From positions 23,439 to 87,438 of the forward strand of contig CAXKVR010000180.1 in NCBI GenBank assembly GCA_964058845.1: a stretch of DNA of 64,000 nucleotides. Direction: 5' to 3'. The stretch is from Carex sylvatica (taxonomy: Eukaryota; Streptophyta; Magnoliopsida; Poales; Cyperaceae). Position numbers and translations under genes: made by a program. The notes beneath the pieces are model-generated. The model made no database searches and was not told where the DNA came from. It was given only the letters and a program-made list of their open reading frames with translations. This document shows, piece after piece, positions 1 to 13,587 of this stretch (position 1 is the stretch's first letter; each line of letters opens with the position of its first letter).

Positions 1-3000
1 GGAAAAGGAACAGGGGGGAGCGTTTATATGAGGAGGAGAGTCAAGCGGCACACAGATAGAACCAGCAACTTAATTTTAGGTTATTTTATTTTATTAATAT
101 TCTTTGGTCTCTATATTTCTCTCTCTTTCTACTCTATTTTTGTTAACTGTGAAATAGAAGCGCGGGGATCGGTTAATTTTCCTTAGTTATGCACTGTAAA
201 GCGACTTAAATATAGCAAAATAGAAACTGTGGAGAAGATAGAGTTGGGTCTGTGATACTTGTCTATGGGTGTGTAGAGGGAGAGAGAGAGTAGTATAGTT
301 AGATGTGCTGTATTTTTTTCTATTGTTAGTGTGGTCTAACTTAGATTTGTTGAGGAGCGCCACAGTCAGTTTGGTTTGATTGTACTATTTATTGGTTGTA
401 GAGGTAGAACTGTACTGTAATTCTACATACTAATTAAAAGCTAATTAAGTTATCCTCCCAGCTCAATTAGAAGTTCTAGAACAGGTACATTATTTTAGGA
501 AAATTAACAGAAATAAAAATAGAATATGCTCCTTACAGTGGTTTCTAGTACTGTTTAAATTAGCTAGAGAACAAGTCAAGTATTATGTTGTTGGTTTGTG
601 AAAACTGAATTTTGAGATTTTTTTTTTTTAAGAAATACAAATTGAAATGTCTGAATAGGACATGATTGGAATTTGGGTTAATTATATGAATACAATTATG
701 CACCTATTGTTATTAAATAATTTTCAAGTTAAGAATAATTAAGACATTTGTTAATTTTGACTATATCAATATATGTTAATAAACCTCATCAACAACCTGT
801 CGGTATATAAATATATATTTGTTTAATAATATCAATTAATTAATATAACAGAGTAACTTAATTTAGGTTGACAAAACGGAAATAGTGTGAATGAAATGCT
901 GAAGTTGCCACACTGTACAAGTTACTTGAAATCAATTTAAGATTTATTACATACTTCAGGGATCAGTTTTGCATCTGGTTGGTTCATTTGATGCACAATA
1001 AATTAGTGAGTGGAGTGTGACACAAAGCTTCTCAGGTGCTCAAAAACCATGACTTGGGGAATATGTAACGGTTGAAAGGTAGAGAGAGAGAAACAGAGTG
1101 TAATTAAGTGTAAATGTGAGGTGAGAAAGGAGAGAGGGATAGAGAGATTCCTGTGAGAATAGAAGCAAGCCCAATTTAATTTCAGCTACAAATCTGATTG
1201 TATACCAACAAAATAGACTCCACACTTTTCTTTTAAATGAAAAAAAAAGGAAATGAATGGAACGCCATCTATTCATTTAATCTGCTGCCACAATTTAATA
1301 ATTTGCAAATTTTTGCATAGAACTCCCATACATTTATTTGTCTTGACAATTTTTTTTTTACTTTCTTGCTACAGAAATAATATTATTTGTCTCTTAAATT
1401 TACCATATTTAATTTAGGATAATTAATTTTATGAGTGCGAAGATTATCTTGCTTTTCCGAATAAACGCGTTAAATCCTACTAAAAATTTTTTGAGGAAAA
1501 ATTAGGATCAAACCCTAATTTGTTGTAGAAATCCTACTAATTTAAACCTCCAATAAAAGTAAAATATATTTACTTATTTAGTCCAGTTTTTGCTATTCAA
1601 ACACACAATTCATATATAGAATAAGTCTATTTTTTTTACACTTGGAACCATATTTTGGCAACTATTGCTGGTGGTAAGAGTGAAGTACAAGTATACAAAC
1701 TAACCAAATAGCCTTATCTTCTTTATTTAACTTTACAATAATGTTTTGCCTTTTCTATTTACAACAAAATATTTATTTTAATAATTCACAGTGAATTCAT
1801 ATATAGTTCCGTTTTCAATCAATATGGATAGCAAACTTCTTTGTGTGCATAGAATTAATTAAACCCGCGTTGTAAAATGAAATCATCTAAAAAATTCAAT
1901 ATGTATATATACATTTTAATTTGTATGTCTTTGGTTTTATTTGTTATATTTTAGTGCGACACAAACCTTGTTTCGTAGAATTGTTTTCACTAATGCAAAG
2001 ACAAAGTTATTAAAATGAAATTTATGGGTATTCAATTATTTCTAATGGTTTCATTAGCACAAAGACGAAGTTACTAAAATGAATTTATGAGTATTAAATT
2101 CTTTCCATATTCTAGGGTTCAGTTCCTTTACAGATTATTGTTAATTTTTTTTTGTTCTACAAAAAATATAAATTAATACAAGATCAGTGCTTCGAAAAAT
2201 ATAAAACGGGCAATTAGCTACACCATCAAACAATCAAAATCTGAAGTGTAGAAACTAGGAAAGCATGACCTAGCTAAACTCTAGATTATCATGTAATATT
2301 GAAGCTAAATCAAAACATCATCATAACCTCAATTTGAACCATGTTTGTGTACAGTCTATTGTACAAACCTTATTACAGGGTCCGCTACACTAATTGTGCA
2401 ACAAAAGAACAAACTTATCATAAGAGATGTAAGCCATTACCGACCTACTTCTAAAACCAACTAACACTAAAATTAGTGAGATCTTGAAGTGTTTGGTGGT
2501 GGTCTCTTTAGTAAGCAACACAACTTCAGACTTTAGTTAACATCCAATGATTTTTGTTAAGGTACAGACTACATACTGTTAGGAACCCGATAAGCAGAAA
2601 AATATCATTGAAACATTTCATCGAACAGTTGATGTGCACCAAATACAACATACCGAGATCTATGGAATCTAACGAGGAAACCTCAACATCATGTTATGTC
2701 ATCTCTATACAACATGTGCAAAGGCTACACCAAAACTATCCACCTATGGAGGCTCAACAAACTGCTCATGAGTCATGACACAAACCATATTTGCATCCCG
2801 TAAAAGAGGAATAAGAAGGAATATATCAAACCCCACCACATGTTTACAAACTGTGAGTTCACGTTGTGATTCCTTCATATTGGGGGACTACAGACAAACT
2901 ATATATGCTCAATTCGCCAAGCTTTCTCACACAGTCAGAAGACTACAAAGTACAAACAGTTATGTGTTTTGTCATTTGGAGGGAAAGATACGCAAGCGTG

Positions 3001-6000
3001 TTATCAGATGAAGCCAAGCTGGCCAGGCAGCTAGCCGATTAGATTGCTCCCTCTCCCCCTGCGCTGGTGTGTGAACAGAACAAGGAGTAAGGCTTTCTTT
3101 CTCTTCTTCAGTGCTCTACTGGAGAAAAATTTCTCTGTTCTTCCAATCACATAAAACTTATTTTGGGCCAGGCCTTTTTGGGCCAAGTAAAGCTGGGAAA
3201 AATCCAACACAGAGTTCTGTAAGGATTTGACCAATTTCTTTTACTTCTAAATGACTATGTGATAATTAAGTACTCAAATTTTGGAATAGTGTAATTAATT
3301 CTCTTTTGATATTTAATATGTTGTAACTAATGTTTTCGGCTTGCCTTATAGATTGAGACAGCATGAATATGTCTACTAATTATAATAATTTAGAAAAAGT
3401 TTTAGAAAAAAATTCTTATACATTTAGATAGCAAATTAATATTATTCTAGAAAAGAGCTATGTCTAGTCTCTTTCTTAAATGTACGCCAGTTTTCACAAT
3501 GCTAGCTAGCAAAAAAATATCAGTGTTTGATCCTTCACCTATGACCTTTCTAGTTTCTACGCAAAGAATTTTTGTAACGAGGAGAGAAGCAGAAATTTCT
3601 TTGAGAAGAGACATGTCAACGTGAGAGAGAGAGAGAGAGATGATTAATTGGGGGCAGATATATTCTTGGCGTAACGAACTATTGTATTTGTTGTGTGAGG
3701 CACGAAACAGCGAGGCAACCATATATTTCTCTCCCGTAATAACACTCTACAATCATTGTGGTGGTTATTATTTTTTAGAGATTAATGGTAGTGTTTGATT
3801 CCTTGTGTCCGACATGGAGATGAACAGCGTGTGGTATCCTTGATAAGAACCCTCAATCAATTAAGGTATGTTAAAAACATATTACAGTAGGGTTTATAAT
3901 GTGAGTTTTACACGTGTCACGCATATCGTATTTAAAATAATGTACTGTTGTGTCGACTTATAATGCAGTAGTAGATGTGTCATACTGTCATGTCAAGATA
4001 CGCTGGTATCAGTACAGTATATATGTGTTGCTCAACACGTATGACGCCACATGTCGACGTCGTTCAGTCTTACCATTTTTTATTTTCTTTTCATACTTCT
4101 CTAATAAGATTTTCTTTTCATATGTGAACTGTAGAATATTGGCCTACGGGCATGAAACACGCAAAAAAAAAAAAAAAAAAAAAAACTGTAAAATATAGAA
4201 ACATATGGACAAATTTAATTATCAGTGAAATTAGGATTTAGTTTATATAATATGAAATTGGTACTTTTTCATTTGGTGTTAATATCCATAGAGGAATTAA
4301 AGTGGTTACGCATATAATTAAGATTTGCATCTCAATGATTCAAAGAAAATAATGATATATTATCATTGCTGAAAAAATCTGTAACAAAATATTTCTTGTT
4401 CAAACTTTTCTTCCTTCTTTTCTGATACAAAAGACGGGTTATAAACTTGCACAATTATCAAACCTCGTTGACTATTTAGAATCATTTTATTGAATGACAA
4501 AGCGATTACCAATCCGATCTATATATTTGAAGAAAAACATAGGTGAAATATAATTATCATAGCACTTAAAGCGCAAAAAAAAGTGTTTCTGGAATTGGTT
4601 AAGATAGTAATTGCTTGTTATGAGAATATCCCAGCCACTCTTTTATATGAATTCAAACCTTTCTCTTTTCTTTTCTCGAGCACTCTCTTTTTCTTTTGGT
4701 GCTTATATAGATAAATCAAGTGTTTATATAAATCAACTAAGTCAAAAAAGAAAATAATACCATAATTCAAAAAAGGAAAAAAATCAAATAACTCCTGATT
4801 CTGAAAATTCCAATTTTTACACGACCGCACTCCAGAACATTTTTAAAATTTCTAACAAAAGATGGTTATTTAGTTTTTTTTTTTTTTGATATGGTATTTT
4901 TAAAAATTTCGGTCAACTATGTACTTATACAGAAGACTTAGGCTCTTCAATGACTTTAATGGACCTCACTTTTTAGCACAGTGGTTCCCATTTTCTACTG
5001 CTTTTGAAAAGAGATACAGAAAAGGAGAAGAGGATGGTCTTCGGTCTTTCTATTCTCAAGAATAGAAGCAGATTTGAATTCCTTTTTTTTAAAATTTTTT
5101 GAGGAAACCTATGTTGTACTTAAAAAGAGGTGTGACGTAGTAAAAGGACCCTTCAAGAGAAGAAGTGTTTTTGTTCTTTAATGCTCTTGACTTGGTTAAT
5201 GGGGCACCGCTGTGGCTTTTGTTGGTTGACAATTTTGTTCCTTGGATGTAAAGCAGGAGCATATCAGCAACCAGCTGGACTTCACAAGATTACATTTCAT
5301 TAGCTACCTCTATCTGATGAAATCGGAGGTGGTATGATTGACATCATATCAAATTCGGTCTATAATATATTGTTTGATTTGTTTTAAAATTTGTGCAATC
5401 TTAATCAGCATAAATTTTAAATCAAATTCAACAGTTGCGACCGGATATCAGATAGAGTTTGATCTTCAAACTATAATTTGAATCAGAATTGGCTTAAATT
5501 CTACATTTCTTATAGCAAAAATGTCCTGGCACAAGATAGGTATCTTCAAAACTATCAGTTCACCGTGTGATTCCATGAAAATATTTATAAAATTATTATA
5601 TTCTTATTGTCAATCAACTTAATAAGATAATGCAAAATTAATCTACTTGCACAAGTTGAATTTCCAAAATAATTTTCAAGGCTTCAAATATTTATTTCTC
5701 TATCAAAAATAATTATAAATTTGGACTAGAATCATCAATAAAAAAAACCTTCAAATGGAAAATTATATATGAAAAGTAACTAGATAGCAATACAACAAGA
5801 TATTGTAAAATAAAAATAAATACCACGGAAGTTGATAATTAGGGAAAATGGCATTTGGTCACTGGTGCCTACTAATATCTCAAATTTCAGTTGACAGTTG
5901 AAGCCTAATATACAATTTTTCTGAGGTGGATTACAGAGTAATTTATGGAATTGATGGTGCCACGGAGAATAAAAGGATGTGACAATGAATTAGAGTGAAT

Positions 6001-6610
6001 AGCCACTGAAGCATTCATTACCTTTATTTTTTTCTCTATTAGCGAGAATTACAACATAAAATTGTTTAATTACTATATGTTCCCAAAATATACCATTTTA
6101 CGTTACGCCAATTATAAACAATTTAATATAAGAAGTCAAATTGCACACTAAACTTATTTTAAATGATCAATAAGTGCGAAATTTTGAGTAAAGATATTGA
6201 CAATGCTTTGTTGATTTCACACAATGCACTATGCACGAGCATATGTTTTTTTTTTTCTCGTTTTGTTATATGTGTGTTACGTGAAGTAAAAATAACATTG
6301 TCAGTATCTTTATTCAAAATTTTATACTAAAATGATGCAAAATAGTTTAGAAAAAAATAACAGCAGAATAGTTAAAGAGATACTTGTATGAATTAAGGAT
6401 GCGAAAATAGTGTTACCTAAGGAGCGCCATATTTTCAGTTAACATTTTTGGAATTTCACCGAAGCACCTTCTTTTATAGTGATATCAAAGAAATGTGCTT
6501 GAATTTTCAAAATGTGACACAATCAATTTTATCACATTTTTTATTTTTTTTATTTTTTTTTTAAGAAAACGATAGTAAATGCAGGCATATTATTGTTAGA
6601 TCCAATACTC
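1..6610. other. AT-rich intergenic DNA
   Basis: No coding region is supported here. Open frames are short, lack recognisable domains and show no consistent splice pattern. A slightly less AT-rich patch near 2230-3240 has two adjacent open frames, but neither looks like a known protein. There is an A-tract of about 22 bases near 4164, a GA microsatellite near 3625 and several poly-T runs. Confidence 0.6.
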
Positions 6611-6982
6611 CGGCCCGTTCAGCAAACCATTGAAATAGAGAAATAGTGAGAAAAAGTGGAATTTGGATTAAGTTTCAATTCATCACTATTCTTGTCGTGT
6701 TCGGTTAATGGTAAAAGAATGGAAGAGCATTAGTAAACGAGCTAAATTTATTTCTTGAATAAAGTCAATTCTTCTATTCTACCTTTCTCAAGGAATAGAG
6801 AATTGACTCATAGAAAAATAAAGAAGGGACCAAAATACAAAAAATAAGAGTTTGACTGTAAAAGTTCAAACTCAATTCCACTAATCTCAATTCTCCAATT
6901 CCACTCACTTTTTTCTTGTTCAATGGGAATAGAATCTATTTTTCACTCTATTCCTCTATTCCACTCTTGCCGAACAGGCCCC
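6611..6982. mobile_element. Tourist/hAT-like MITE, about 370 bp
   Basis: The ends are imperfect inverted repeats. The left begins GGCCCGTTCAGCAAACC and the right, read in reverse, begins GGGGCCTGTTCGGCAAG. Both continue into matching AATAGAG-rich subterminal sequence. The GGCCTGTTCGG-type end is common among plant PIF/Harbinger and hAT MITEs. No clean target duplication was found, so the superfamily is open. It holds no coding capacity. Confidence 0.65.
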
Positions 6983-8050
6983 AAAAAATTAATTTTTTTC
7001 TATAAACATCTACTTCTATGATTATATCAACAACAACAAAAAATTCCTGCAATGCTCAAGTTATATTCTTAATTTAGGCTATCTTTTTTTCGTACAACTT
7101 GATTTATGTTATTGCCATTAATTATTTGATTACCGGAAAGAACCATGGAAAAATGAGAAGTTGCAGCTTCTATTTTGATAGGTGATGTTATCTTTGAAAA
7201 GCCTAGTAAATTTTTCAATGGTTAATAAGCTTGACATTTGTTGCGAGACATTTAAAAGAAAACAACCGGCTGTTCTTTCAATATGTGAACAACAATCAAT
7301 GCTTGAAATATAACTCTTATTTATGTGCATATATACAACTCCATTTAGCAACCGCTAAGTTGAGGTTAATATTGAACATTTGAACTTGATGTATGTGTTG
7401 TGTTCAATCAATTTAGTGATTTCTAGGTCCAAAATACGCTGAAAAAGTTAATCTTTGTTACTACTGGATACTACTAATATTGGTTTCTTACTGAAATTTG
7501 AATAAAGTTTACAATTATTGACAGCTTAATTTCAGGCCCAGAATTTTTACATGTTTCTGTACTGGGCCTTATTCAAGCTTTTCGGCCTTAGAATTTGTAC
7601 CAAACATAAACCCCATAAAAATATAATATTTTCATTTTGAAGAAAGTCAGTGGTTGAATTTGTGCATAATCATCTGTTTAATTTTTAAAAGATATAAATG
7701 AGAATCAAGTTCCACACCTTTTTGAGTATTTATAAAAAACTTTCTATTCGAATTTCAAACATGCAATCTCTCACACATGACATTTTGTTTAACCACTAGA
7801 TCCAAAGGTGATTTTTTTTTTAAAATAAATTTATTAATCATATCCATATATTGAATGGTGATATAAAATCATCCAAATGATACTTTATCAGTCCAAGGTT
7901 ACTGGTAAATTCCTCACTAAAATGAATGTGACTAGAAAAAAATGGTGCTATATGTTACCAAATCGAACTAAGAAAGCACTATAGCCTACACACAAAACAG
8001 TTCCAATTTTTTTGTCATGCCTAATTGCATGTTAGCATGGCTGTCTATTA
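6983..8050. other. AT-rich intergenic DNA downstream of the 8-kb gene
   Basis: This stretch lies 3' of the minus-strand gene that ends at 8051 and should include its 3' untranslated region and terminator. No open frame with recognisable content was seen. A short tRNA-like patch near 7745-7810 (minus strand) is too diverged to call. Confidence 0.5.
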
Positions 8051-9550
8051 TTACCATTTAATTTTATTTTTCGCAATGAGAAAAACCTCCGTGTTCACCT
8101 CCTTTCTCATATACCCATCAAATTCAACCGAAATTCCATTGTTCAAAATCTTTGTTTCAATATACCACTCTGTTTTCTCACCCCACAATTTGTTGTAATC
8201 ATCCAAAAAATGGACTATGTATCTATCCTTCAACGGATCGAAAAAGGAAGTATCAGCTTCATCAGTGACTATGTAAATATTTCTTCCATTAGCAATTTTT
8301 CTTCCAAGAGTTTTAAGCAAATCATCCGTATAGGGTTTTAAAATTTGCACTGCAACAAAATCCCAATCAAGCTTTGAGGCAATAGCCAATGCTATATCCT
8401 TTAATCTAGGAGACCTTTTCAAGAGATGCCATGGCTGGCGAATAATAGACTTGTTATCCCTTTGACAAACCCGGTACCAGTAATTATCAGGCTCAACATT
8501 ACCGAATTTTCGCAATATTAAATAATCCTTCACACGATTGAGTTTCAATGGGGTAATATGATAATCTTCAACCAAGCGTACATTTAGCTTATTTTTCTTT
8601 TGCCATAGTTCCCAATTGGTCCAGAATTGGCGCTGATCAATCACCGAAGCAGAGGATCTCAAGTGCTCGAAATCAAAGTAAAACCGAAAATCCTTCCCTT
8701 CTTCATTTTGCTTCCAAGAGGAATACATTGACGGGAGACAAATGCTAAGATCCATTACTAGGGTTCTATTCAGGAATCTGGCCTCACCGAGAGAACAAAA
8801 AATGCTCCACAAGTAGTGCCTCATGCTCTTGCATCGATCACCACCGCCTAAATACACCAAATACTTACCAGATATAAACTTTCTTTCTGATTGATATTCA
8901 CTCAGAAATGAATCTAGCTTGTTATTTTCACCAATGAATTTCACATTGCCCTTCTTTTTCCGAGCATTCAGGCCTGTGTGGTAATCGCCCATCTTAGTAA
9001 CCGAATACACACAACTTTCTGACCGGGATACCTCAAACCGTCGATAATCCTTAAAAATCCCTGGCCTTTTTGCCACTTTCGGTCGGTACCTCCATGCCAT
9101 GTCACAACTATTCCCAGTGTCATCTCCCATCACTGGCTTGCCGAAGCGGTGGAAACGCACGTCAGGGAAGGCCTCAATAGTAGCTTTCATCAGGACATGG
9201 TACACCTCGGGATCAGCGCAATTGATCGGTGAATCTAATTCACAGTCCTGATCTGAAGGCAGGGATATATTGGCTGACGGATCTAATGATGTATTGTAGT
9301 CTTGTAAAGAGGCTTCTTGCATGACTGAGTTAGTGCCAGGCTGGAGAATGGATTTGGAGCTGGAAGGGGAAGAGGAAGCCAGAAAGGAAGTGATGTGGGT
9401 GAAGGAGGAGTAGCGAAAGCGGCGTTCAGGCCGGTATGTTGTGGTGATGAGAGTGAATAGCACAACAAAGGTAAAGATGGAGAAGAAGAGGTTGCAAATG
9501 AGTTTCAATTTTTCGCTTTGCCGGGAAGCCGACAAACGGTTGGGATACAT
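8051..9550 (-). CDS. Intronless O-fucosyltransferase-like type II membrane protein (paralogue A)
   Basis: A single 499-residue frame. It has a short N-terminal tail, one hydrophobic segment at about residues 18-38, then a Ser/Thr/Pro-rich stem and a globular domain: the layout of a Golgi type II membrane protein. The domain shares long blocks with the neighbouring gene at 10471-12747, including GGGDRCKSM, LNRTLVMDL, NEEGKDFRFYFDFEHLR, FFDPLKD and EFDGYMR. The family is plant-wide and usually annotated as O-fucosyltransferase-like or only as uncharacterised; no activity is shown here. Two oddities stand out. It lacks the intron its neighbour has just before the conserved CELDSPINC/NCDVNSPVKC block. 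It also lacks about 17 residues that in the neighbour hold HVVRGEKAKN and WPNL. The start at 9550 puts the membrane segment close to the N terminus. The frame is otherwise open, so it may be expressed, but a transferase function is doubtful. Confidence 0.85.
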   Translation of the reverse strand: MYPNRLSASRQSEKLKLICNLFFSIFTFVVLFTLITTTYRPERRFRYSSFTHITSFLASSSPSSSKSILQPGTNSVMQEASLQDYNTSLDPSANISLPSDQDCELDSPINCADPEVYHVLMKATIEAFPDVRFHRFGKPVMGDDTGNSCDMAWRYRPKVAKRPGIFKDYRRFEVSRSESCVYSVTKMGDYHTGLNARKKKGNVKFIGENNKLDSFLSEYQSERKFISGKYLVYLGGGDRCKSMRHYLWSIFCSLGEARFLNRTLVMDLSICLPSMYSSWKQNEEGKDFRFYFDFEHLRSSASVIDQRQFWTNWELWQKKNKLNVRLVEDYHITPLKLNRVKDYLILRKFGNVEPDNYWYRVCQRDNKSIIRQPWHLLKRSPRLKDIALAIASKLDWDFVAVQILKPYTDDLLKTLGRKIANGRNIYIVTDEADTSFFDPLKDRYIVHFLDDYNKLWGEKTEWYIETKILNNGISVEFDGYMRKEVNTEVFLIAKNKIKW

Positions 9551-10470
9551 TGTTGGTTATAGATTGCTCTCCTTTTTCTTCTCTATTTTGCTTTCCTTTG
9601 TTGCAGGAGGTAGGTGGGGTGGGGAGTGGATGTGTGTGCGCATGCAGGGTGGGCAAGGAAGAAACACAAAACTAATGAATGCAGGACCAATAAAGGAGAT
9701 TTCGGTTTTTTTTCCCTCTTTTGAAGAGAATCCCGTATGCAATAAGGGAGATGTTTAGCTGTGCGATATTGATAAAGAAAGGAAATTTCTCAGTATAAAG
9801 TACAAAAAAATAAAGTAAAAGGCAAGATGGGAATTTACACGATGAAGAAATGGTGGATTTCACATGAAAATAGCTAATTGGTGGATAGATGATTACACTG
9901 CTACAAGCCTACAAACAAAACTCTCCTATCAGCTGCTAAAAATAGAACAATTTGTTATGTTCTATACATAGGCATTATCGTGTGATGTGTGATTGATCGC
10001 CATGGGTCAGCTCCCTTCTCTCAACTAAACATTTTATTGTCATAACTAGAATTGGCAAAAAAAAAAAAAAAAAACCGCAGCCGATCATATTACATGTAGT
10101 TATATAAAAAAATTAAAAAAAATATGTATTCTGAATATTTTTGTAAAAAGTTTAGCTAAAAAAATATAGCACTTCCAAAGTTCATAATACTTGGGAGTGA
10201 AAAGGAAGCACTCATTTCAACCAACTAAGAAAAATTGATCAAGAAAAGAAAAAGAAAAAAATCATTGTTCTGAAGAGAAAATTAACATATCCACTAGAAT
10301 GAGCTATTCTACCAGCCTCACAAATCTTATTTCAAAACATCTCTACCTAATCCTTATACAAAGTACATCTACCAAATCATTTACTAAAGACAAATGAATC
10401 AGAACATGGAAAAATAAATGCCCAATATACCCATTTTCTTTTTGCCAAATTTAAGCTTGAACACTATACC
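9551..10470. other. Promoter and 5' region of paralogue A
   Basis: This 0.9-kb spacer separates the tandem minus-strand paralogues. It should hold the promoter and leader of the gene at 8051-9550, plus the 3' untranslated region of the gene ending at 10471. Near 9560-9660 there is a purine/pyrimidine-skewed tract typical of a plant leader. An A-run lies near 10056. No clear TATA box was seen. Confidence 0.5.
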
Positions 10471-12747
10471 TTACAAATTGTTCTTGCACGTATTAACTCC
10501 ATCCTTGCAATCGCTTGTGAGATCATTAAAAGTCTCAATCTGTTTCTTTCCTCTTAAGAAAACCTCTATATCAACTTGACCTCTCATGTACCCGTCAAAC
10601 TCCACAGGTACACCATTATTCAAGTTTTTTGTCTCAGTGTACCAGTCAGAGTTCTCGCTCCATAACTCCTTGTAGTCATCCAAGAAATGGGTTGTGTACT
10701 TATCCTTTAACGGGTCAAAGAATGATGTTTCAGGTTCGTCAGTAGCAATATACAAATGTCTGCCATTATCAATTTTATCTCCAAGTGTGGTGAGTAAGGC
10801 TTCAGGAGAGGTATCTGCTGCGAGATTAGGCCATAAAGCAGTATTCTTGGCCTTCTCTCCTCGTACCACATGAACTGAGTCAAAATCCCAATTCATTTTA
10901 GATGCTATACCAGACACTATATCCATTAACCGGCGGGACTTCCACAAGAGGTGCCATGGACGCTGGATAACGGATTCTGTCTCCCCTTCACAAACCCGAT
11001 ACCAATAATTATCAGGTTCAACCGATCCAAACTTCCTCATGATTACGGTATCTTTCACATTGGCAAGTTTCATGGGGGTCACACGAAAATCTTCCACCAA
11101 GTGCATGCCCAACTTATCCTTCTTGTGCCAGAGCTTCCAATCATCCCAAAATTGGTGCTGATCGATTACTGAGGCTGAATCTCTCAGGTGCTCAAAATCA
11201 AAATAAAACCGAAAATCCTTCCCTTCTTCGTTCTGCTTAGAGGCAGTGTATATAGAGGAGAGGCAAATCGTTAGATCCATCACAAGGGTTCGATTCAAAT
11301 ATTGTGCCTCGCCAAGGGAACAGAGAAAACTCCATAAAAAGTGGTTCATGCTCTTGCACCGGTCCCCACCACCCATATATACCAAGTACTTACCAGTGCC
11401 AAACTTACTCTCTGATTCTACCACTGGTAAATTATCATTTACAGTTTCACCTACCATTGGGACAACAATCGGCTTGGCCACACCAATAATCTTAAATTTG
11501 TTGTCACTACTGCCAGATTTCTTGCTGCCTTTCTTCTTTCGGGCATTCACACCAGTATGGTAGTCACCAATATTCAAAACCGAGTAGGAACAGTTGGCTG
11601 AGCGGGAAATACCAAACCGGCGGTAGTCCTTGTAAAGCGCAGCCCTCTTTGCATTCTTGGGCTTGAAACGCCATGCCATGTCACACTGTGTGGGGTTTGT
11701 GGTGGGGCCTGCTGGCACTGGCTTCCCGAAGCGGTAGATGTGCACATCAGGGAACCCATCAATGGTTGCCCGCATCATTACATTGAAGACATCAGGATCT
11801 TTGCACTTGACCGGAGAGTTTACATCACAATTCTGGGTAATTATTTTTTTCACAATTGTCAGTTAGAGCAACTAGAAGTTTTCTTTAATAACATTTACAT
11901 TAGTGTTTATTAGAAGTGATAATTGGAGTGTAATTAAAGCCTAACCTAGTTATTATTTACACTCACAAAAAAAACGTCATAAAGACACTTGTCTTCATAA
12001 AGAGCATACACATATATGTCCCTGACATCTAGATGGAATCTAATGGTAAGAAAGTTTACTGATAGAAAAAAGATTCTTAGTGCTCTGATGTCACTTGAAC
12101 TAATCAATTATGCTCTAAAAGGTTAACCATTGTCTAATTATTTTATACTCTTAGTAACTCTCTGATCTCATCTTACTATTCAGTCTAAGGTAACCTTCCC
12201 CGCCTACTGTTACCTAAATCACCTGAGATTTGAAAGATCGGTAAAGACTTACTGGGGAGGAATCATCCTGATCCGTCGTCTGGACAGTTAAATCCATCGC
12301 ATCAGACGTAGACAAATCAGTCGAAGTTGAATCAGTTGAAGTTGAATCAGTTGAAGACGACAAATCAGGGGCGGGATCGGTCGTCAGATCGGCGAGGGGA
12401 ACTTCAGTCGAGTTGATGAAGTCTTCACCAGTGAGCAGCGGGGAGGGGTCAGTGGTGGCGGAGTTGAATGTGGAGTTGGAAGTGGAGGTGAGGAAGGAGG
12501 TAAGGTGCGAGCTGGAGGGATGGAGGAAAGGGTCATCGGGATGGTAAGTTGCAGCGATCAGCGTGAACACTAGCACAGCAAAGACGAATAAGGCGAAGCA
12601 GAGGTTTCCAGTGAGGCGGAGCGCGTGTTGGCCAAGGTTTTCCGGCCGAAACGTCAGGCCGCCGCCTCCACCGCCGAAGCCGGAGCGCGAGAGGAGCGGT
12701 CGGGTCGAGTACATTGGTCCAGCTTGGTCTGGATCTGGTCGCTTCAC
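10471..12747 (-). CDS. O-fucosyltransferase-like type II membrane protein, two exons (paralogue B)
   Basis: Exon 1 is 12747-12253 and exon 2 is 11832-10471, joined in phase 0 across a 420-bp GT-AG intron (donor GTAAGT, acceptor TTACCCAG). The product is 618 residues from the first ATG. A second ATG at 12714 gives a start MYSTRPLL, closer to MYPNRLSA of paralogue A, and may be the true start. A Gly-rich patch is followed by a membrane segment at about residues 49-67, a Ser/Thr/Asp stem with STDSTSTDS repeats, and the conserved domain. Near residues 486-495 it has HVVRGEKAKN followed by WPNL and DTSP, reminiscent of the HxRRG-type motif of protein O-fucosyltransferases. That suggests, but does not prove, a nucleotide-sugar-binding enzyme in the secretory pathway. 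It retains the loop and intron missing from paralogue A, so it looks like the ancestral form. Confidence 0.87.
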
Positions 12748-12891
12748 TGCTGTGAGAGACTCAGTAGTAGCACACAGTGGGGATGTGGTGTAGGTGAAGG
12801 TGGGTCGCTATCCCTAGTGACGTTGAGAGCCTGAGGTTGTTTATTTGTGCTTTTGGATGTTTCTCTATCTATCTGAATTCAAGTACCTGAG

Positions 12892-13000
12892 GTAACAGAA
12901 AATTTGTGTTTAGATCAGACGGTCCGATCATCTTAAGCACGAATATTGAAGGCTGGGAATCCTGATCGAACAGTCGATCTAAATATAAAATTTGAGTTAC
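12892..13000. mobile_element. Small palindromic MITE-like element
   Basis: The two halves form an imperfect inverted repeat: GTAAC plus AAATTT and TTTAGATC on the left, mirrored by GATCTAAAT, AAATTT and GTTAC on the right. It is about 110 bp and lies just upstream of paralogue B, within its likely promoter. No target duplication was resolved. Confidence 0.5.
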
Positions 13001-13587
13001 TTCATAGTATACGCACCTCCTTTATCTGGTCTCTCAACTTTTGATTTTGGAGTTGGTCAATGTAGTATTAGCGTGTTTCTATATATACCCTGATATTCTT
13101 CATATATTTTATGGTAAGTTGTGAATAGTTAAATAAACAAAATCTAGAGCTGCTTAAATTTAGCAAGTGATATTAGTAGAAAAAAATACACTTACTTTTC
13201 CTGTTTACCATCATGCAGTAGAAATAATTATTTTTTTGTTATGCGAATATATGTACAAGTCACGTGCTTGATAGATGTACTTGAGATTAAAATAACGTTG
13301 AGTCATTTTTTTTTTTCCAGTATGTGTATGTCCGTAGGCTTTGTATGTTCTTTATTGATAATGAACAATTTGAAATAGATTTAATTTCGATTATCAAAAT
13401 AATAGATTTAATTTAGATTATCGAAATTATAAAATTATGAAATGAAAAAAAATATATAAAACGCATTTGGATGTGAATTATATAACACAGAGACAATAAT
13501 ATTATAGTGACATCCGGACATGCCATTTAGGCAAGGCGGTGGGATGGGATTGGAGGCGGAAAGGCTTTAACTTTGGAAAATTCAACG
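13001..13587. other. AT-rich intergenic DNA
   Basis: Nothing recognisable: no supported open frame, RNA gene or well-formed repeat. Confidence 0.5.

Noticed and set aside
2554..3011. Two adjacent plus-strand open frames
   Set aside because: No recognisable domain, no splice support, and ordinary length for chance in this region.
7745..7810. tRNA-like A and B boxes on the minus strand
   Set aside because: Too diverged and without an end stem or tail to call a SINE.
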